Shown here piece after piece: positions 15,291-42,813 of a stretch of 64,000 nucleotides of DNA. The stretch covers positions 15,001 through 79,000 of the forward strand of contig SEYY01000113.1 of NCBI GenBank assembly GCA_009176605.1. The letters are read 5' to 3'. Both the position numbers and the translations under genes were made by a program. A model generated the notes under the pieces. The model had not been told where the DNA came from, searched no databases, and saw only the letters and a program-made list of their open reading frames with translations. Within the stretch, counting starts at the first letter, position 1, and each line of letters begins with the position of its first letter. The DNA comes from Armadillidium nasatum. Its lineage: Eukaryota; Arthropoda; Malacostraca; Isopoda; Armadillidiidae.

Positions 15291-15684
15291 CTTTGTACCC
15301 AATACATTCAAGTAAATTTTAAACCTTATATGATTGAAAAAATTCTTAAAAAATATTTGAATTCCGCACTTAAAATACTAGTTTTCCTATTTTTGATTTT
15401 TAAAACAAAAAAGTAAGAAAAGAAAATTTTAAAACTTATTTATTCATTAAAATTAATTAAAATATTGAAATTGGCATTGTAAACATCCAAATACTCTAAT
15501 TTAAAAGGTTAGCAGTAGAGTGATGTAAAATATAAAACTGGAATTTGGTGTAAAACTGTTAGAAATAGCACTCATTTTCTTCAATTATTATTTTAATTAG
15601 ATACAGTCTTTAATGACTACTGTCAAATAATCATGATGTCATATTGATAAATCCACTAATATTTGCTTAATAAATTTTTCACAG
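15291..15684 (+). other. Intron sequence before exon 1 of window
   Basis: AT-rich, no repeat or frame recognised; ends in a TTTTTCACAG acceptor. This is the first sequence after the palindrome as far as the left contig allows comparison. Confidence 0.7.
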
Positions 15685-15965
15685 GAAACTCATTGTCTGT
15701 AAAGGATATTAGTTATGAATGGAGGCAAGAAAATGACAAGATTCTCATAACATTGTATACAGAACCAACACAGAATGACAACCAGAATGTAAAAGTTACC
15801 CCAGAAGAAGAACACATTTTATTTTCTTTTCCTGATGGCAGGAAGTTCAAAATTAATCTCTTTGAAAGAATTATGCCAAATGTTATTACAACTGTTTCAA
15901 AGAATAATCATATTTCTATTCAGTTAACAAAACATAACCCAGCTCTTCACTGGCCATCATTAGAG
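15685..15965 (+). CDS. USP19: USP19-like deubiquitinase, exon 1 of window: first CS domain
   Basis: Encodes a CS (p23/HSP20-like) domain, the fold USP19 uses for HSP90-type chaperone contacts. Seen: the segment runs from KDISYEWRQENDK through a hydrophobic strand ILITLYTE, then EEHILFSFPDGRKFKINLFE and ISIQLTKHNPALHWPSLE; the closing WPSL matches the end of the first CS domain of animal USP19. The exon follows a pyrimidine-rich acceptor ending CACAG and stops before GTAAGT. It enters in phase 1 and leaves in phase 0, so at least one coding exon lies upstream, outside the window or in repeat-rich DNA I could not decode. Exon 2 continues in the same phase. The fold call is from family knowledge; identity as USP19 rests on the domain order over all eight exons. 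Confidence 0.88.
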
Positions 15966-16139
15966 GTAAGTTTCCCAAAAATGATTTCCTATTAATAAAT
16001 GTATTTTTTCTTTTATAAATTGAAATTACAGGTATTGTTGAACATAATTTAAATACTTCAAATTTAAATAATTTTTTGGCAAACATAGATAAATTTACTT
16101 AAAAATTAAATTGTCCTGAAGATTTATTGGTTGTTCTAG

Positions 16140-17030
16140 ACTATAATGAATGATTCTGGGCTCGCTCATCCTACTCCTCTTCTCTGGTGTCAAATGTCTC
16201 TACCTGTAATTGCTCATGAACAGGTGCATCATATCCTGAAATCTATAAACATCAGGAAAGCTAGTAGGCTGGGTGGCATTCCTCTCCGTGTTTTGAGGGA
16301 TTATGCTTCTTAGTTGGTGCCTGTCCTTGTTAATCACCGCTCTCTGTGTCTTAATACTAATAAATTTCTGTGTTGGAAGCGTTCATATGTTTAACCAGTT
16401 AATTAATTTAATTTAATTTAAGGAAGCTGCTATGACCCTTCAAACTGTAGATCTACAGCTCTTTCTTATGTTATGTCTAGAATTTTTGAAACTATCCTCA
16501 ATTCCATTTCCTGGATCATCTGGAGTCTCATTTCGATCTCTCAGATCACCAGTATGGCTTTCAAGGCTCTAGGTCAACCATTCGCATACTTTCCTATCTG
16601 ACTGATTTATGGTCTTCTGTTCATAGGAACTAATAAGGAGCGTTATCTGGAATCACGACATATCCAAGGCTTTTGACTTGAGTATGGCATGTGCAACATA
16701 TCTCTGAGTTTTCTCTCAGCATTCCATATTGGAATTCCAACTATTCTTACTTTTCATTACCGTTCTTCTGAACTGAATAATTAATTCTGTTCACTCTTAC
16801 TCTTGTGACTCAACTCTCCATTCTTCTACTAATTTCAAATTTACTCCCTCCTTTGCTTTTAAAGTTTCTTCTTGTGTTCAACTTTCTGATTCTGTTCTTG
16901 ACAATCTGAATGGGATTTCCTGGTGGGTTAACTGCAACCTTTGGGAAAATTCATCTCTTTAAAAACTCAACTTCTTCGTATCTCCCTCTCAGAAACACCT
17001 AACTTTCCTTTGGGAGAAGTACTCTATAAT
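16140..17030 (+). mobile_element. LINE-B reverse transcriptase remnant
   Basis: Decayed match to LINE-B: VHHILKSINIRKASRLGGIP parallels VHGLLKSMNVRKANGPDGIP of the 28-kb copy. SQITSMAFKALGQPFAYFPI-type sequence parallels SDHQYGFRHSRSTGDILSYL. SFASRVASRLHLCDSIL-like and FKNSTSSYLPLR segments follow. Full of stops and indels. Lies in the intron between exons 1 and 2. Confidence 0.7.
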
Positions 17031-17154
17031 TTAAGATACTTTTTTCAAAATAAATTCAGTTTTAAAATTTTTCAAAGCTTACTCATTATTTTAATCAAAG
17101 ATTATAAAATATAAAGAAAAGAATTTATTAAAGCATCTCCATTTTATATATACC

Positions 17155-17285
<131 letters not shown>

Positions 17286-17466
17286 TAATATAATATTTAT
17301 TTTTGGGTGGCCCAAAAAAATTTATTTTAATTTATACTGTATATTTTTGAAAGCCCTTGAGCAACTTTTGAATGATTTTTTCTTTCAAATTTTGGTTAAA
17401 TTGTATTTTCATGAAGTCAAATAAAATTAGTACCTAAGACGTTTTTTGTTGTTTTTTTTTTGTTGC

Positions 17467-19535
<2,069 letters not shown>

Positions 19536-19550
19536 TTTATTTATTTCAAG

Positions 19551-19929
<379 letters not shown>

Positions 19930-19931
19930 AT

Positions 19932-20053
19932 TTTAGTTAATCATTTCAAGTTTTAAAGATCATTGTGTTATTTTTAGTGTTTTATTATTTTAGTAATCAT
20001 TTTCAAGTTTTAAATATCCCTTTTGCTAGTTTTAGTGTTTTATTATTTTGCTG
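19932..20053. repeat. About 60-bp tandem duplication
   Basis: TTTCAAGTTTTAAA ... TTTTAGTGTTTTATTATTTT occurs twice in a row, with small differences. Confidence 0.8.
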
Positions 20054-20054
20054 T

Positions 20055-22364
<2,310 letters not shown>

Positions 22365-22437
22365 CATATGGCTCGTAGAGTCAAATTTTATCTTCAAAAT
22401 TTCAAGTCTGCTAGATGAGAATGCAAACCCTGACCTC

Positions 22438-23312
<875 letters not shown>

Positions 23313-23424
23313 CACTGTGTATATATTCTCTCCGGTGATTAAAGGCAATAGATCTGCCAAAGTTAATCAATATTAAAAAAAAATCTGAAACCAAGATCAA
23401 ATCAAAGGCCGTCATGTCCCGTTA

Positions 23425-23578
23425 CACAGCCTTTGAAAGTGTGTTATGAAAATTTTGAAAAATAGGTAATGGGAGTGTTTCTGCTTTATCAATGGAGTAC
23501 ATGTAAGATTGAGCAGCATGATGGTTAAGATTGAGGTTAATTGGACAGGGAATGGAGGAGGCTGTGTTACAAGACAAA
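23425..23578 (-). mobile_element. LINE-A 3' fragment
   Basis: AGTACATGTAAGATTGAGCA and GGTTAAGATTGAGGTTAATT match the reverse complement of 62,400-62,510. Short, and joined directly to LINE-B on its right. Confidence 0.65.
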
Positions 23579-23580
23579 TT

Positions 23581-24405
23581 TCCCAGTGAGGTTGTTTCAA
23601 CCTTGTGAAATTCAACTCTTTAAAAACTCAACTTCTAGAAATCTTCCTCTCAAAGACACCTCCTAACCTTTCTATTTCTTTAAATAGTTCTCCCATCTCT
23701 TCTGAAAACAATATAAACATTCTTGGTCTTCACATAAACAAAAAAATGTCTTGGAAACCATATCACAATGGTTGCTAGGGCGGCTTCAGAGAAGCTGGGA
23801 GTTTTGTTTAGACTGCGAGAATTTTTTTTCTTCCTCTGTTACTCCAATTATACAAGGGTCTCATCTGTCCTTATATGGAGTACCGCTCTCATATCTGGGG
23901 TGACTCAGGTTTCATCCGTCTTTTGGATAAGGTTAAGTCAATGACTAAAAGACTTATAAACTGTTCCGCTCTTTCTAATTCTCTTGATTCTTTATCTTTG
24001 CGACGTGACGTTGGTGCCTTGTCTCTTTTCTATAGGTACTACAGGGGCAAATGCTCGAGGGAACTATCCACCCGTATACTTCTACCTTTACGGCGTCCTC
24101 GTATCTCAAGGGGTGCATTGCTCACCCATCAATTTTGCATGGATACAGGCAACTCCAGGCTTGTCAGATGTGGTGCCTCCTTTCTTGCCGCCACTGTTTT
24201 GTGGAACTCTCTCCCATCTTCTGTGTTTCCTTTCGAATTTAATCACAATTTCTTTAAAGCCCTCGTCTGCGCTCTCCTAAGAAATTTGCGTTAGGTGAGA
24301 CCTGAAGGGGTGTTTTTGTTTTGTTTTGTATTTTTACCTTCTAACGCCCCCACCTTGAATGGGACCTTACCTGTGAGTGTTGGTGATGTATAAAAAAAAA
24401 AAAAA
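23581..24405 (+). mobile_element. LINE-B C-terminus and 3' end, copy
   Basis: NSLKTQLLEIFLSKTPPN-like start, HINKKMSWKP, then an open stretch MEYRSHIWGDSGFIRLLDKV ... LINCSALSNSLDSLSLRRDV ... VLWNSLPSSVFPFEFN (23,875-24,294), as in other LINE-B copies. The 3' UTR ends GTGTTGGTGATGTATAAAA with an A-run. The RT core is absent (5' truncation). Confidence 0.85.
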
Positions 24406-24771
24406 GTATTAAAAGCTAATATCAAGTTTGCATATGTTTTCTGTTAATGAAAACTATAAAAAAATATATTGGTTAAAAACAACTGCACTACTAAATTCTC
24501 CTGAAGTATAGATTCTTTCCTAATAAATTAAATACAATATTTGTACACAGTTTTAAAACATTGATGCAAAACATATACCATATTTTTTTTACTTAAAATT
24601 TTGTTTGTCTTAGAAATAGAAATAAGAAGTTACCACATTGCTTCATTATAACACAAACTCTTCTTAATCACCAGTGCACAATCTAAAGTTCTGGAACATA
24701 CTACTGATGACGATGCCTTAATGTAATGTCATGAAAAATTTTTGCTCATGAAATTAATGTTTCTATTTCAG

Positions 24772-24962
24772 TGATGTAAATTTTCTGAAGAAGTATAAAG
24801 ATGCCACAGAAGAGACAGTCTTTGAATGGTCTATGAAAACCAAAGGAAAATTAGTTCCCAACCAATGCAGTTATAGGTTAACAAATTCAAATTTAGAAGT
24901 TAAATTGAAAAAAATCAATTCTGATCTCTGGGAAAGTCCTTCGTTACCTACAGCAAATAGAG
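24772..24962 (+). CDS. USP19: USP19-like deubiquitinase, exon 3: second half of second CS domain
   Basis: Encodes DVNFLKKYKDATEETVFEWS, then NQCSYRLTNSNLEVKLKKI and DLWESP. These are the last strands of the second USP19 CS domain, where the family has a similar EPEQCTF-type strand followed by a basic strand. The acceptor is TTTCTATTTCAG. The first base completes a split codon (phase 2 entry). The donor is AGAG followed by GTAAAAAA, giving a phase 1 exit that fits exon 4. The donor is followed by an A-run and a (TA)n array. The 10-kb intron after it is the second longest seen here and carries LINE-B, a gypsy-like fragment and hAT-derived repeats. Confidence 0.88.
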
Positions 24963-24984
24963 GTAAAAAAAAAAAAAAAAAAAA

Positions 24985-25629
<645 letters not shown>

Positions 25630-26240
25630 TTGATTTTTTGAATGACAAGATAGAATGGACGTGAGAGTGGGAATATATGGGGACTCGCTTGACTTTGACA
25701 ATTTCTGTAGTTCAGATAGCTAATTTCATATCCATTTAGTATCACCTCTAGCTTGATCCTAACCTTTTACTTCTGTCTGAGACTCACCTAGTTAGAGTTT
25801 ATTTTCTGTAATAACATCTCCAACTCTAACTCCTTTCACAATTTCCAACTAAGTGGTGGAATTTATACCTATATGAACATTAAACTCTCCTGTAACACTT
25901 TTTGAAAACATTGAACCTCCTAACTTTGATGCTCTGTGGCTTCAGCTCCATCTTCCTAGTATTAACATAACCATATCTTGTTTCTGCCACTGTTCCCCAA
26001 TTGGAATAGATTTTCAGGTTCTGTTTGAATATCTTACTACTTCTCATAAGACTTATTTATTCACATCCAAATTCTGAAGTTCTCTATGTAGGAAATTTCA
26101 GCGTACTCCACATACTCAGCATCTCATACTGATACAGGTGGGGAGTAGGAGGTTAAATCATTAGGTATTCTTCATGATCTGGAACTGTTGATTAGGGAAT
26201 GTACACACATCCCTAATTGCCCTAAACAGTTCTTGCACAT
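25630..26240 (+). mobile_element. LINE-B endonuclease-region remnant
   Basis: Parallels 38,335-38,470 (GAATGGACGTGAGAGTGGG; TAGTATCACCTCTAGCTTGATC) and reads LDPNLLLLSETHLV, the APE-endonuclease SETxL box. It continues with NSFHNFQLSGGIYTYMNIKL and FDALWLQLHLPSI-like pieces in shifting frames. Confidence 0.65.
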
Positions 26241-26323
26241 ACTTTATTTATGTTTTAACCACTATTCATATAAATGCAGCATTCTCCTCTTGTTGGTAAC
26301 CCTAACCACAATCTTAAATGGCT

Positions 26324-26438
<115 letters not shown>

Positions 26439-26634
26439 CATGAATTCAAAATTTTATTGTTCTATAGAAATGGTTCAAACTTATTTGAACTGTTTGCTAT
26501 CAATTCTGATGAACATACAATAGAGAGGGATACAAGAATACGAGTATGCATGAACCTTATTAACAGTTACAGGGATTACAGAATTTTTAAGTAGGTACAT
26601 GAAAGTGTATTTAATTTCTACATCTGTAGAAATA

Positions 26635-29093
<2,459 letters not shown>

Positions 29094-30700
29094 TCATTCA
29101 TGCCTAGTTGAAACTTTGTTGGCCCTCCATTTATGCCAAAGGGTATACAAAGGAATTTGTAATGAGACAATAGTTTAAAAAACTGTTCTCTATGCTATCT
29201 TCCGCCATTTTGACTTGATAATACCCTCAAACTAGATCTATAGTAGTAAAATACCTAACTCTGAGCATGTTATAGATGGAATCTATCAAATTGAACGGTG
29301 GAAATGCATTGTGATAGTTAAAACAAACCCTCAAACTACCATCGGGCTTACGCACTGGAACAACTGGAGCAGAGTATGGAGAATAACTTTTCCTGATAAT
29401 ACCTGCTTCCTACAGCTCAATACACTACTTCTTAATTTCTTGGGATATAGGTCCTTGAAACTGATGCACAAGAACATGGATTGGTCTATTGGTTGTTAGT
29501 TTGATGTAGTTTGACATTATTTGAGCAGCCGACATCATCATCTCCAGTACTCAAAACATTTGCATATTTACGAAGCAGATCAATTAACAGAGACTTCAGA
29601 ACTTGATCTGAAGGAAAATTTTTAAATTGGAATTCCTTGACTTCATGTTCTCTTGTCCAATACTCAGAAGGTATAATGGATGATGATTGATCCGTACTAA
29701 TAACATTACCAATCTCAACAGGCTCTTCTGACTAAAACAAGCTGAGTCCAAAGTATCACCTCCAGTAATAAATCTACTGGTTTTGCTATAATTGCAAAGA
29801 GCGATTACTGGTCTAGTTCCTAATAGAATGCTAGGAAGTACCCCCAGACCATTATTTTTACTTCCAAGAGAAAATAATTGAAGGAGTACAAAAGATTGCA
29901 AAGGTTAATAAGGACAACCTTGCATTGATTTGCACCTAATTCCAAATTACCACTAGTACAAGAATTCATGGCTGGACATTCATAGTCAGATCAGTTGCCA
30001 CGACCTTGAACTAATTACCATGTGTAGTAATTGATAGGAAATTATATCTGGTAATGTTATTTGTTTTAAGGAGGGTCACCCAGTACTAATGGATGATCTA
30101 TTAAATTGGATGGAATAATATTAAATTCATCATTCTCCGTCACAAAAATTCTACAAAAATAAAGTCTGAGACTTATGTAATGAGAGAGAGGAATTTGAAC
30201 CTTACTGACACTCGAGATTATTTTGACAACTGAGGAACGTTTTGTTATACCTATTAGTTGATTAACCACTGAAGCTTTAATAACATTTATACAAGCTCCA
30301 TTATCTATCACACAATCATAGATATTAAATTGATAACTGACAATTGAAGCATTGACACAGAGGTTGACTATTAACCCTGTTATAGTTAACATTGATTATG
30401 TGATCAGAAGTCAGGTTTTCTTGGGTTAATTTAGGAACCTGATCATGAAAATTCTCTGTGATGGAACCCATGAACACGGAGTCATTAGTTTAAGATTTTG
30501 TTGTTATTACCTCCACATTGCACCTCTCAAATACAAATGGTTTATCCTTGGGGTGTGCACCTTGAGCCGAATACTGTTTGGACTGATATTGGGATCCTCT
30601 TAAAGATGTGGCACGAGGCAAATTACCAAGAAGATCCTCTGTCCTGGGATCTCTTTCAAAAGGGAACCTTACATTAAGTACAAAACCAGATGTTGATACA
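29094..30700 (-). mobile_element. Ty3/gypsy-like retroelement fragment
   Basis: The minus strand shows a retroviral-type aspartic protease core, YDCVIDNGACINVIKASVVN (30,066-30,392), then about 0.6 kb later RT motifs LRVRYFTTIDLV, GYYQVKMAEDS and YKFLCIPFGINGGPTKFQ (29,100-29,300). The RT stops at KFQ where LINE-B begins, so the rest of pol is missing here. There is a stop codon between TTIDLV and GYYQ. LTRs were not found. Described only as a degraded genomic copy. Confidence 0.75.
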
Positions 30701-31747
<1,047 letters not shown>

Positions 31748-31831
31748 TGACTGGAGACCCAGCCCTGGCTAAAAATCAGGAAAACTGGGTTTGCCTGCTG
31801 GGTTAAAAATGGCAAATTATACTTAACACGT

Positions 31832-31990
31832 TGATTGCCGCGTGGCTACGCCTGCGGCCCGCGCCTTTGCCCCCCCATGTGCCAAGTGATACGCAGGCGG
31901 CCCGCGGTACACAATAATTTCAAGGTTATAAAATAAACTGGCGCGTAGATGCGAGTTCTTTCAAGTTAAGCACGGCACCTCAGGAAGGGA
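31832..31990. other. GC-rich segment beginning TTAA
   Basis: TTAACACGTTGATTGCCGCG followed by two related GC blocks (GCCTGCGGCCCGCG and GCAGGCGGCCCGCGG) in very AT-rich surroundings. A TTAA-bounded start would fit a piggyBac-type end, but no matching second end was found. Confidence 0.3.
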
Positions 31991-32199
31991 TTTTTTTCAC
32001 ATTGGTAATAGAATTTTTGCTTTTTTTTTTTTTTTACTTTACCCCGTGACAGCCGGCAGGTCACACATGGAAACTAAAATAAACAGTGGATTTTCATGAT
32101 TATACGAAAATATTTGGAATATATATATAAATTGACATATATGTACATATAAATATTGTTGCTAGGTTGAATTCAACCACTACCATATTTTTCATATTT

Positions 32200-32358
32200 T
32201 TCATTAAAGGCACACCTGTAATTAAAAAAATAATACAGTCTAATTTCAAAAAAATTTTTTAAATTTTCTGCTGATTTTCCTGAAATTTTCAGTGTAAATT
32301 GTTTTTTTCCTAGTTAAAATGTCCATTTCTAGCGTTTTTCAGAGTGTATGATTTGAAA

Positions 32359-32394
<36 letters not shown>

Positions 32395-32870
32395 AAACTT
32401 TTGACTCTTTCAAATGAATGACAAGGCCAAACCACTTTTTGGAATAACCTTAAATTTGGACTATTCAAAATTCTATGGGCTACAAAAGCTTCTAGCAGAC
32501 TTTTGTTCCCAGAGTTATAGAAAAAATGTTATAAGCCGAAAACTGACCAACTATCCAAAAAAATGTTTAGAAAAAAAAAAAAAAAAATTTTTTTTTTAGG
32601 TAAAAAAAAAAACACTATAACATTTCTTACTTTTGGTGGGTGCATAGAGGAGGGATAGGGCTACAAATTCCTCTATACTTTATTTGATGTGATTCATTGG
32701 TTTCAAGATATAGCCTTCAAAAGGTCCAAATTTTAAAAATTTCCAAAGTTTGAGAGGCTACATCTTGCTTCAAACAAATAGCATTTAATAATGCGCTAAA
32801 TAAAATTTGTAGCCTTGTCTCTCCTATAATCAATATCCAAAAATAAAAAAATTAGTAGGAAGCGCCTTTT
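32200..32870 (-). mobile_element. hAT/BED element, 3' half, copy 3
   Basis: Reverse-complement match to about 54,170-54,800: GTCCATTTCTAGCGTTTTTC, CAAATTCCTCTATA, TATAGCCTTCAAAAGGTCC and TTTGAGAGGCTA all recur there inverted. No coding sequence. Confidence 0.75.
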
Positions 32871-32929
32871 AATAAAAAAAATTCAATGGAAGAGAACAAT
32901 ATTAATTTTTCTTTTCAAATTTGTAAAGG

Positions 32930-34335
<1,406 letters not shown>

Positions 34336-34400
<65 letters not shown>
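34336..34400. repeat. (TTA)n array
   Basis: First of three (TTA)n arrays within 500 bases upstream of exon 4. Confidence 0.95.
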
Positions 34401-34401
<1 letters not shown>

Positions 34402-34595
34402 TGTAAATATAATTTAAATAATACATTAATTAACGTTTCTGTGTTATTACTTGCTTGATTGACACTATTATTAATATTACTAGAGTTTTGTTATTTTAGT
34501 AGTAACCTTTCATAACTTATATTTGTTAAATAAATTAAAATATTAGATATGTATTTCCCCTAGCAGCCCCTTTTCAGAGTACTGGACAGTCACAA

Positions 34596-34659
<64 letters not shown>
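34596..34659. repeat. (ATT)n array
   Basis: Second array of the cluster upstream of exon 4. Confidence 0.95.
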
Positions 34660-34749
34660 GAATTTAGTAGTATAGGACCTACAGTTAAATTGTGAACATG
34701 TAAATATACTATTTCCTGAATAAAGCTTTTGAATTGTGAATTATTATTA

Positions 34750-34898
<149 letters not shown>

Positions 34899-34971
34899 TA
34901 ATTGATAGTTTATTTTTTTCATTTTTAATATAAATTTGTTTTATATTTATCATATTTTCTTTTTGCAATAG

Positions 34972-35093
34972 ATTCATCTGTTGTAATGAGAAATACATGG
35001 GTTCCTGCTTCAAAATCAGAATCTAAGAAAACTTCCAATATTCCCCCTGCACCTCCAGCTCCTCCCGCCCCTCCACCCTTTGGAGAATTGAAG
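34972..35093 (+). CDS. USP19: USP19-like deubiquitinase, exon 4: Pro-rich linker
   Basis: A 122-base exon bounded by TTTTTGCAATAG and GTAATG. Phase 1 in and phase 0 out fit both neighbours. It encodes a short linker, SSVVMRNTWVPASKSESK, followed by repeated PPAPPAPPAPPP. This linker falls between the second CS domain and the catalytic USP domain, where USP19 proteins have a long, poorly conserved, Pro/Ser-rich stretch. The protein sequence alone would not identify it; the assignment rests on phase fit, splice signals and position. Microsatellites and a T73 run lie just upstream. Confidence 0.75.
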
Positions 35094-35349
35094 GTAATGT
35101 GTTTTGTTTTTAAACTATTCATTGTTTGAAAACTTTTGATTGCTTTAATGTTTCAATATAAAGATACAAAATGTAATGGATACAAATCATCCATCATTTT
35201 TCTCTTACATAAATGAAAATTATTAAGATATAACCTGGGAAAATTTAAAAATTTATTTATGAAATGCACAATTATACAAATTTAAACCTCTAGTTTAGTC
35301 ATTTTTGATAATGGCAATGCCAGAAGGTCTTGAAAATTTAAGGTTAAGA

Positions 35350-35390
<41 letters not shown>

Positions 35391-36567
35391 AAAAGTTCAA
35401 GTTATATCTGAGGCTGGTTTTGAATCCTGTAATTAGATCTTCATCATTCCACTAAACGTTGAGATTATAAAAGAGTGAGAAATTTACAGGTGTGAAATAT
35501 GTAAATGTGTCTATGTATTGGGTAATATTTGTTAGGTATTTTAGTTAAAGTGAATGTTTTAATAGTATATAACTAAAGAAAATCGAATCTACACACACAA
35601 ACTCATTGGAAGACTTGATAGGGTACTGAAAATTTCTACATTTCAAGAATTTTTAGGTTTATAAAAATTGTTAAAAAAAGAAAACAAATAATATCTAAGA
35701 TTTTTTTTTTTTTAATAAAATCTTTCTAAAATTTAATAAAATTATTTTTACAGGTGCTGATATTTCATATATATCTTTTAATACTTTTCAGGACTCCTTT
35801 AAAAAAATACTTATATAATAGGGCTGCAGAGTTGAAAACAATTTAACACAGAAATCCCTTTCACTCTAGATTTTCCACTTTGACTCAATTTTGTTTTGAA
35901 ATTTTGACTTTGACTCTAACTAAAATTATACAATTCCATAACTCGTAAATCATATTGATTTTTCTGTATGAATATATGTCACAAGCTACTTCATTGTTGC
36001 TTTGTGTCTAGTGAAATTCCTTTCTGTTTATATTTATTTAAATTTATTTGTTTGTTTTAAATATAGTTCATAAAAACTTCCTTAAAGTAAAATAAAAATA
36101 GAAATGATGAAAACAATTGAGTATCTATCTGTACCCTGGTTGGTGGTTTCAAACTAAGAAGTGAACATAGGTGCAATAAATGTAATGTTTATTTTTTAAT
36201 TTAAATCAGTTTAGAAAATGAATCCCCAAAAATGATTTTTAATAAAATATAAATTAATAGTAATGCTGCATTTAACATGAAAGTGTAGTTATACTCAAGT
36301 AAACCTAATTAAAAAATGAAAATGGAGAAAATACCTTTTCTATGTCTCTTGTGTTAAATTGTGTTCATTTGTATTGAAAATTTTTTTGTTAATAATAAAG
36401 GGGAAGGAATTAAAATAATGTACTAGATATTTTAATTAAAAAAAATTATATATAAATAAATTTTTAAAATGCTCCATTTTCCAGACTATTACTGTAATAT
36501 TTTTTTTTTATAATCCTCGGAATAGGAAATTTTAAAAAATTCCAAAGAATATTATATATATATATAT
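35094..36567. other. AT-rich intron 4 sequence
   Basis: Nothing recognised apart from T-runs near 35,358-35,386 and 35,700. No LINE or MITE signature by eye. Confidence 0.5.
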
Positions 36568-37058
<491 letters not shown>

Positions 37059-37075
37059 TATAATTTTTTTTCTAG

Positions 37076-37520
<445 letters not shown>

Positions 37521-37579
37521 TTCAAATTTTTTTTTTTTTTTACAAATCCATAGTCATTAGGATATAAAATTATACTATT

Positions 37580-38110
<531 letters not shown>

Positions 38111-38329
38111 CTAAAGGGTAAGTTTTAAATAATTTCTTTTAATATAAGTATATTTATTCACCCTTTAATCTTAATTGTTTTTCTTTTATCTTAATGTAGT
38201 TGCTGTGCGTTCTTTTTTTTGTTTTGTTTTAGGTTTCTGTTTTAGCACTACTTTATTGCGAGTGTATGAAGTATGAACGCTCGTGTGCTGCGTATGTGTG
38301 TTTGAGTGTGTGATGTGTGTGTTTTTCTT

Positions 38330-38470
38330 TGAATAAGTAGAATGAGAGGACACATGGAGGTGAGCGGAGACAGGGGCTTTCTATTAACTTTGTCAACGTT
38401 CATGGCCTCCGTGCTAATACCTAATCCATGGAGTATCACCTCTTTAACTCTCACCCTAACCTTTTGCATC
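38330..38470 (+). mobile_element. LINE-B endonuclease start, plus strand
   Basis: SINFVNVHGLRANT, MEYHLFNSHPNLLHLSE is the APE-endonuclease N-terminus (NVxGLRxN, LxLSE). It joins head-to-head with a minus-strand LINE-B piece at about 38,471. Confidence 0.7.
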
Positions 38471-39865
<1,395 letters not shown>

Positions 39866-40162
39866 GAGTTTGGATATGGTACCTCGGGATCAACCAAATA
39901 ACATTGCCATTTTGCTCACAGAAGACCCTGCTAGGCATAAACCAACAAATATCGATCTGAAACTCTGTAAACTTTTACCCCACTTGTACCATCATAGATT
40001 GTTTATAACAGAGCAACCGACGCTTCCTACCACTGTTATCGATTATCTTTCACACATTACGCATAAGCGCTTGTGACTCAGCCTTTGATTTGTCTTTGGG
40101 TAGTTGATGTCTGTCGGGTTTATGCATCTTCGTGCTTTTTTTTCAGATTTATATATATATTG

Positions 40163-40833
<671 letters not shown>

Positions 40834-40841
40834 ATATATTG

Positions 40842-41387
40842 TGAAAAACTTAAAATTTTATTTCTTGTTTGAGGTTATGTAAATAATTTAATAAATTTTC
40901 AAATGCATATCTATGTATATTTATTCAGTATGAATAGCCAAATGTATGTTGTAGCGGAACTTACTTTGACTACAATTTGGAAAAAAAAGAAATGGGTCTC
41001 TCTCAAAAGTCGTATAGTTTATTAACATATTTTAAGGAAAAAATGTATGCAACACATTTTGCAAAATATACCTGAACTCATTGTTGATAAAAAACAACTG
41101 GAATAACCAAAAATTTTAGAATACAAACAAAATAACCAAAATTTAAGAAAATAATTACCACAACAAATACAAGAGCTTTTAGCATGATTATATGAAACAA
41201 ATTGTATGTTGAGATGCACAAAATTTAATAAAAGCAATACCAAAATAACACCCAAAGGTTAACTATTGAAAGAAGAGTTGAAAAAACCAAAGTAAATTTG
41301 AATACAGTATGCAAAGAAAGAATATATTGTATATTTTAAAAATATGAAAATTATAGTTCATATAATTGATTTTATTTTTAATTTTCA
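40842..41387. other. AT-rich intron 5 sequence
   Basis: Nothing recognised. Confidence 0.5.
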
Positions 41388-41786
<399 letters not shown>

Positions 41787-42756
41787 GTAAGGGATTTAAC
41801 CCTTTTTTTTTAAATTAAATATTTCTTGGTAAATTTTCCCTTTATTTTCTTGTAATAGTCTGATAACACGCCTTTTCAATATTCTTTTCTCTCTTAAAGT
41901 TTAAATTAACTTCGGGAACTGGAGGGTTTAAATCAGTCTCGCTCTACCCCTTATTTACAAAAACCATATACACATTAGTCTAATGCTTTACTTTTTTTTT
42001 TTAGTACAAATTTTTATCCACTTCCTGAAAGGGCTTCATCCTGTCAGCGGAACTAGCGTCTCTTATTTCTAATTTTTTTCTTGTAGAGATCTCTAAAATA
42101 TTTAAGCTTCTCTGCGCATTGTTTCCAAATTTTGGCCTTGAAAATTGCACTCACAGAAAGAGGTTTATATATATTAGTAGGATTGACATCTATCTGGCAT
42201 TTAACCTCTTTCCCCTAGAGTTCTCTTGAAGATCGTGTTTTTTGGCACTTTAGTTTCGATTAGTTATTTCTGGAGTTGTAAGTAGTGAATTGAATAATCC
42301 AATCGCTAGCTCTGTCGCTGTAACGGCTTTCATCCTTTTGACCTAAACAAACTTTATTTTAAAACCCTCCGTGATCTGTCTTGTAGATACTCAACTTTCT
42401 TCACAATCTTTCTAACGTTGTTTCTCATTTTCCCTTTCCCCTTTTATTTTCAAAGACATACACTCATGTCAGCAACTGAATCTGCAGCGTAAATTATGTG
42501 GAGACGAGCGAAGCTAGAGGGAATATGGGGAGAGGAGAGGATAACTAGACCGCTCAAAAAAAAGCCCGAAAATGATCATCCTACAACGAATCTGGCCTCC
42601 TTCGAACCCGTCTTCTAGGAGGAGAGAGGTGGCAGCCCGCTTTTATACGGGAGACATGTACGGCGACCACGAATGTTAAAGAATTTTCCAGCAAGGACAG
42701 CAACACCCCTTCGCTCACAGCCGAGACACGGAAGAATCCCACGTAGCTACGCTGAC
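41787..42756. other. Intron 6 sequence, partly GC-rich
   Basis: No coding frame. 42,480-42,756 is more GC-rich than its surroundings (GGAGACGAGCG, CGGCGACCACG) and may be the end of an unrecognised element. Confidence 0.4.
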
Positions 42757-42800
42757 AAAGTCAGATAACTGAATAGGAACCAGATATTCAGCCCATTCCT
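42757..42800 (-). mobile_element. Second copy of the 44-bp ATCTGG MITE end
   Basis: Identical to 41,404-41,447. Directly followed by TATATATG and the 3' end of LINE-C. Confidence 0.6.
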
Positions 42801-42813
42801 TATATATGTTTGG

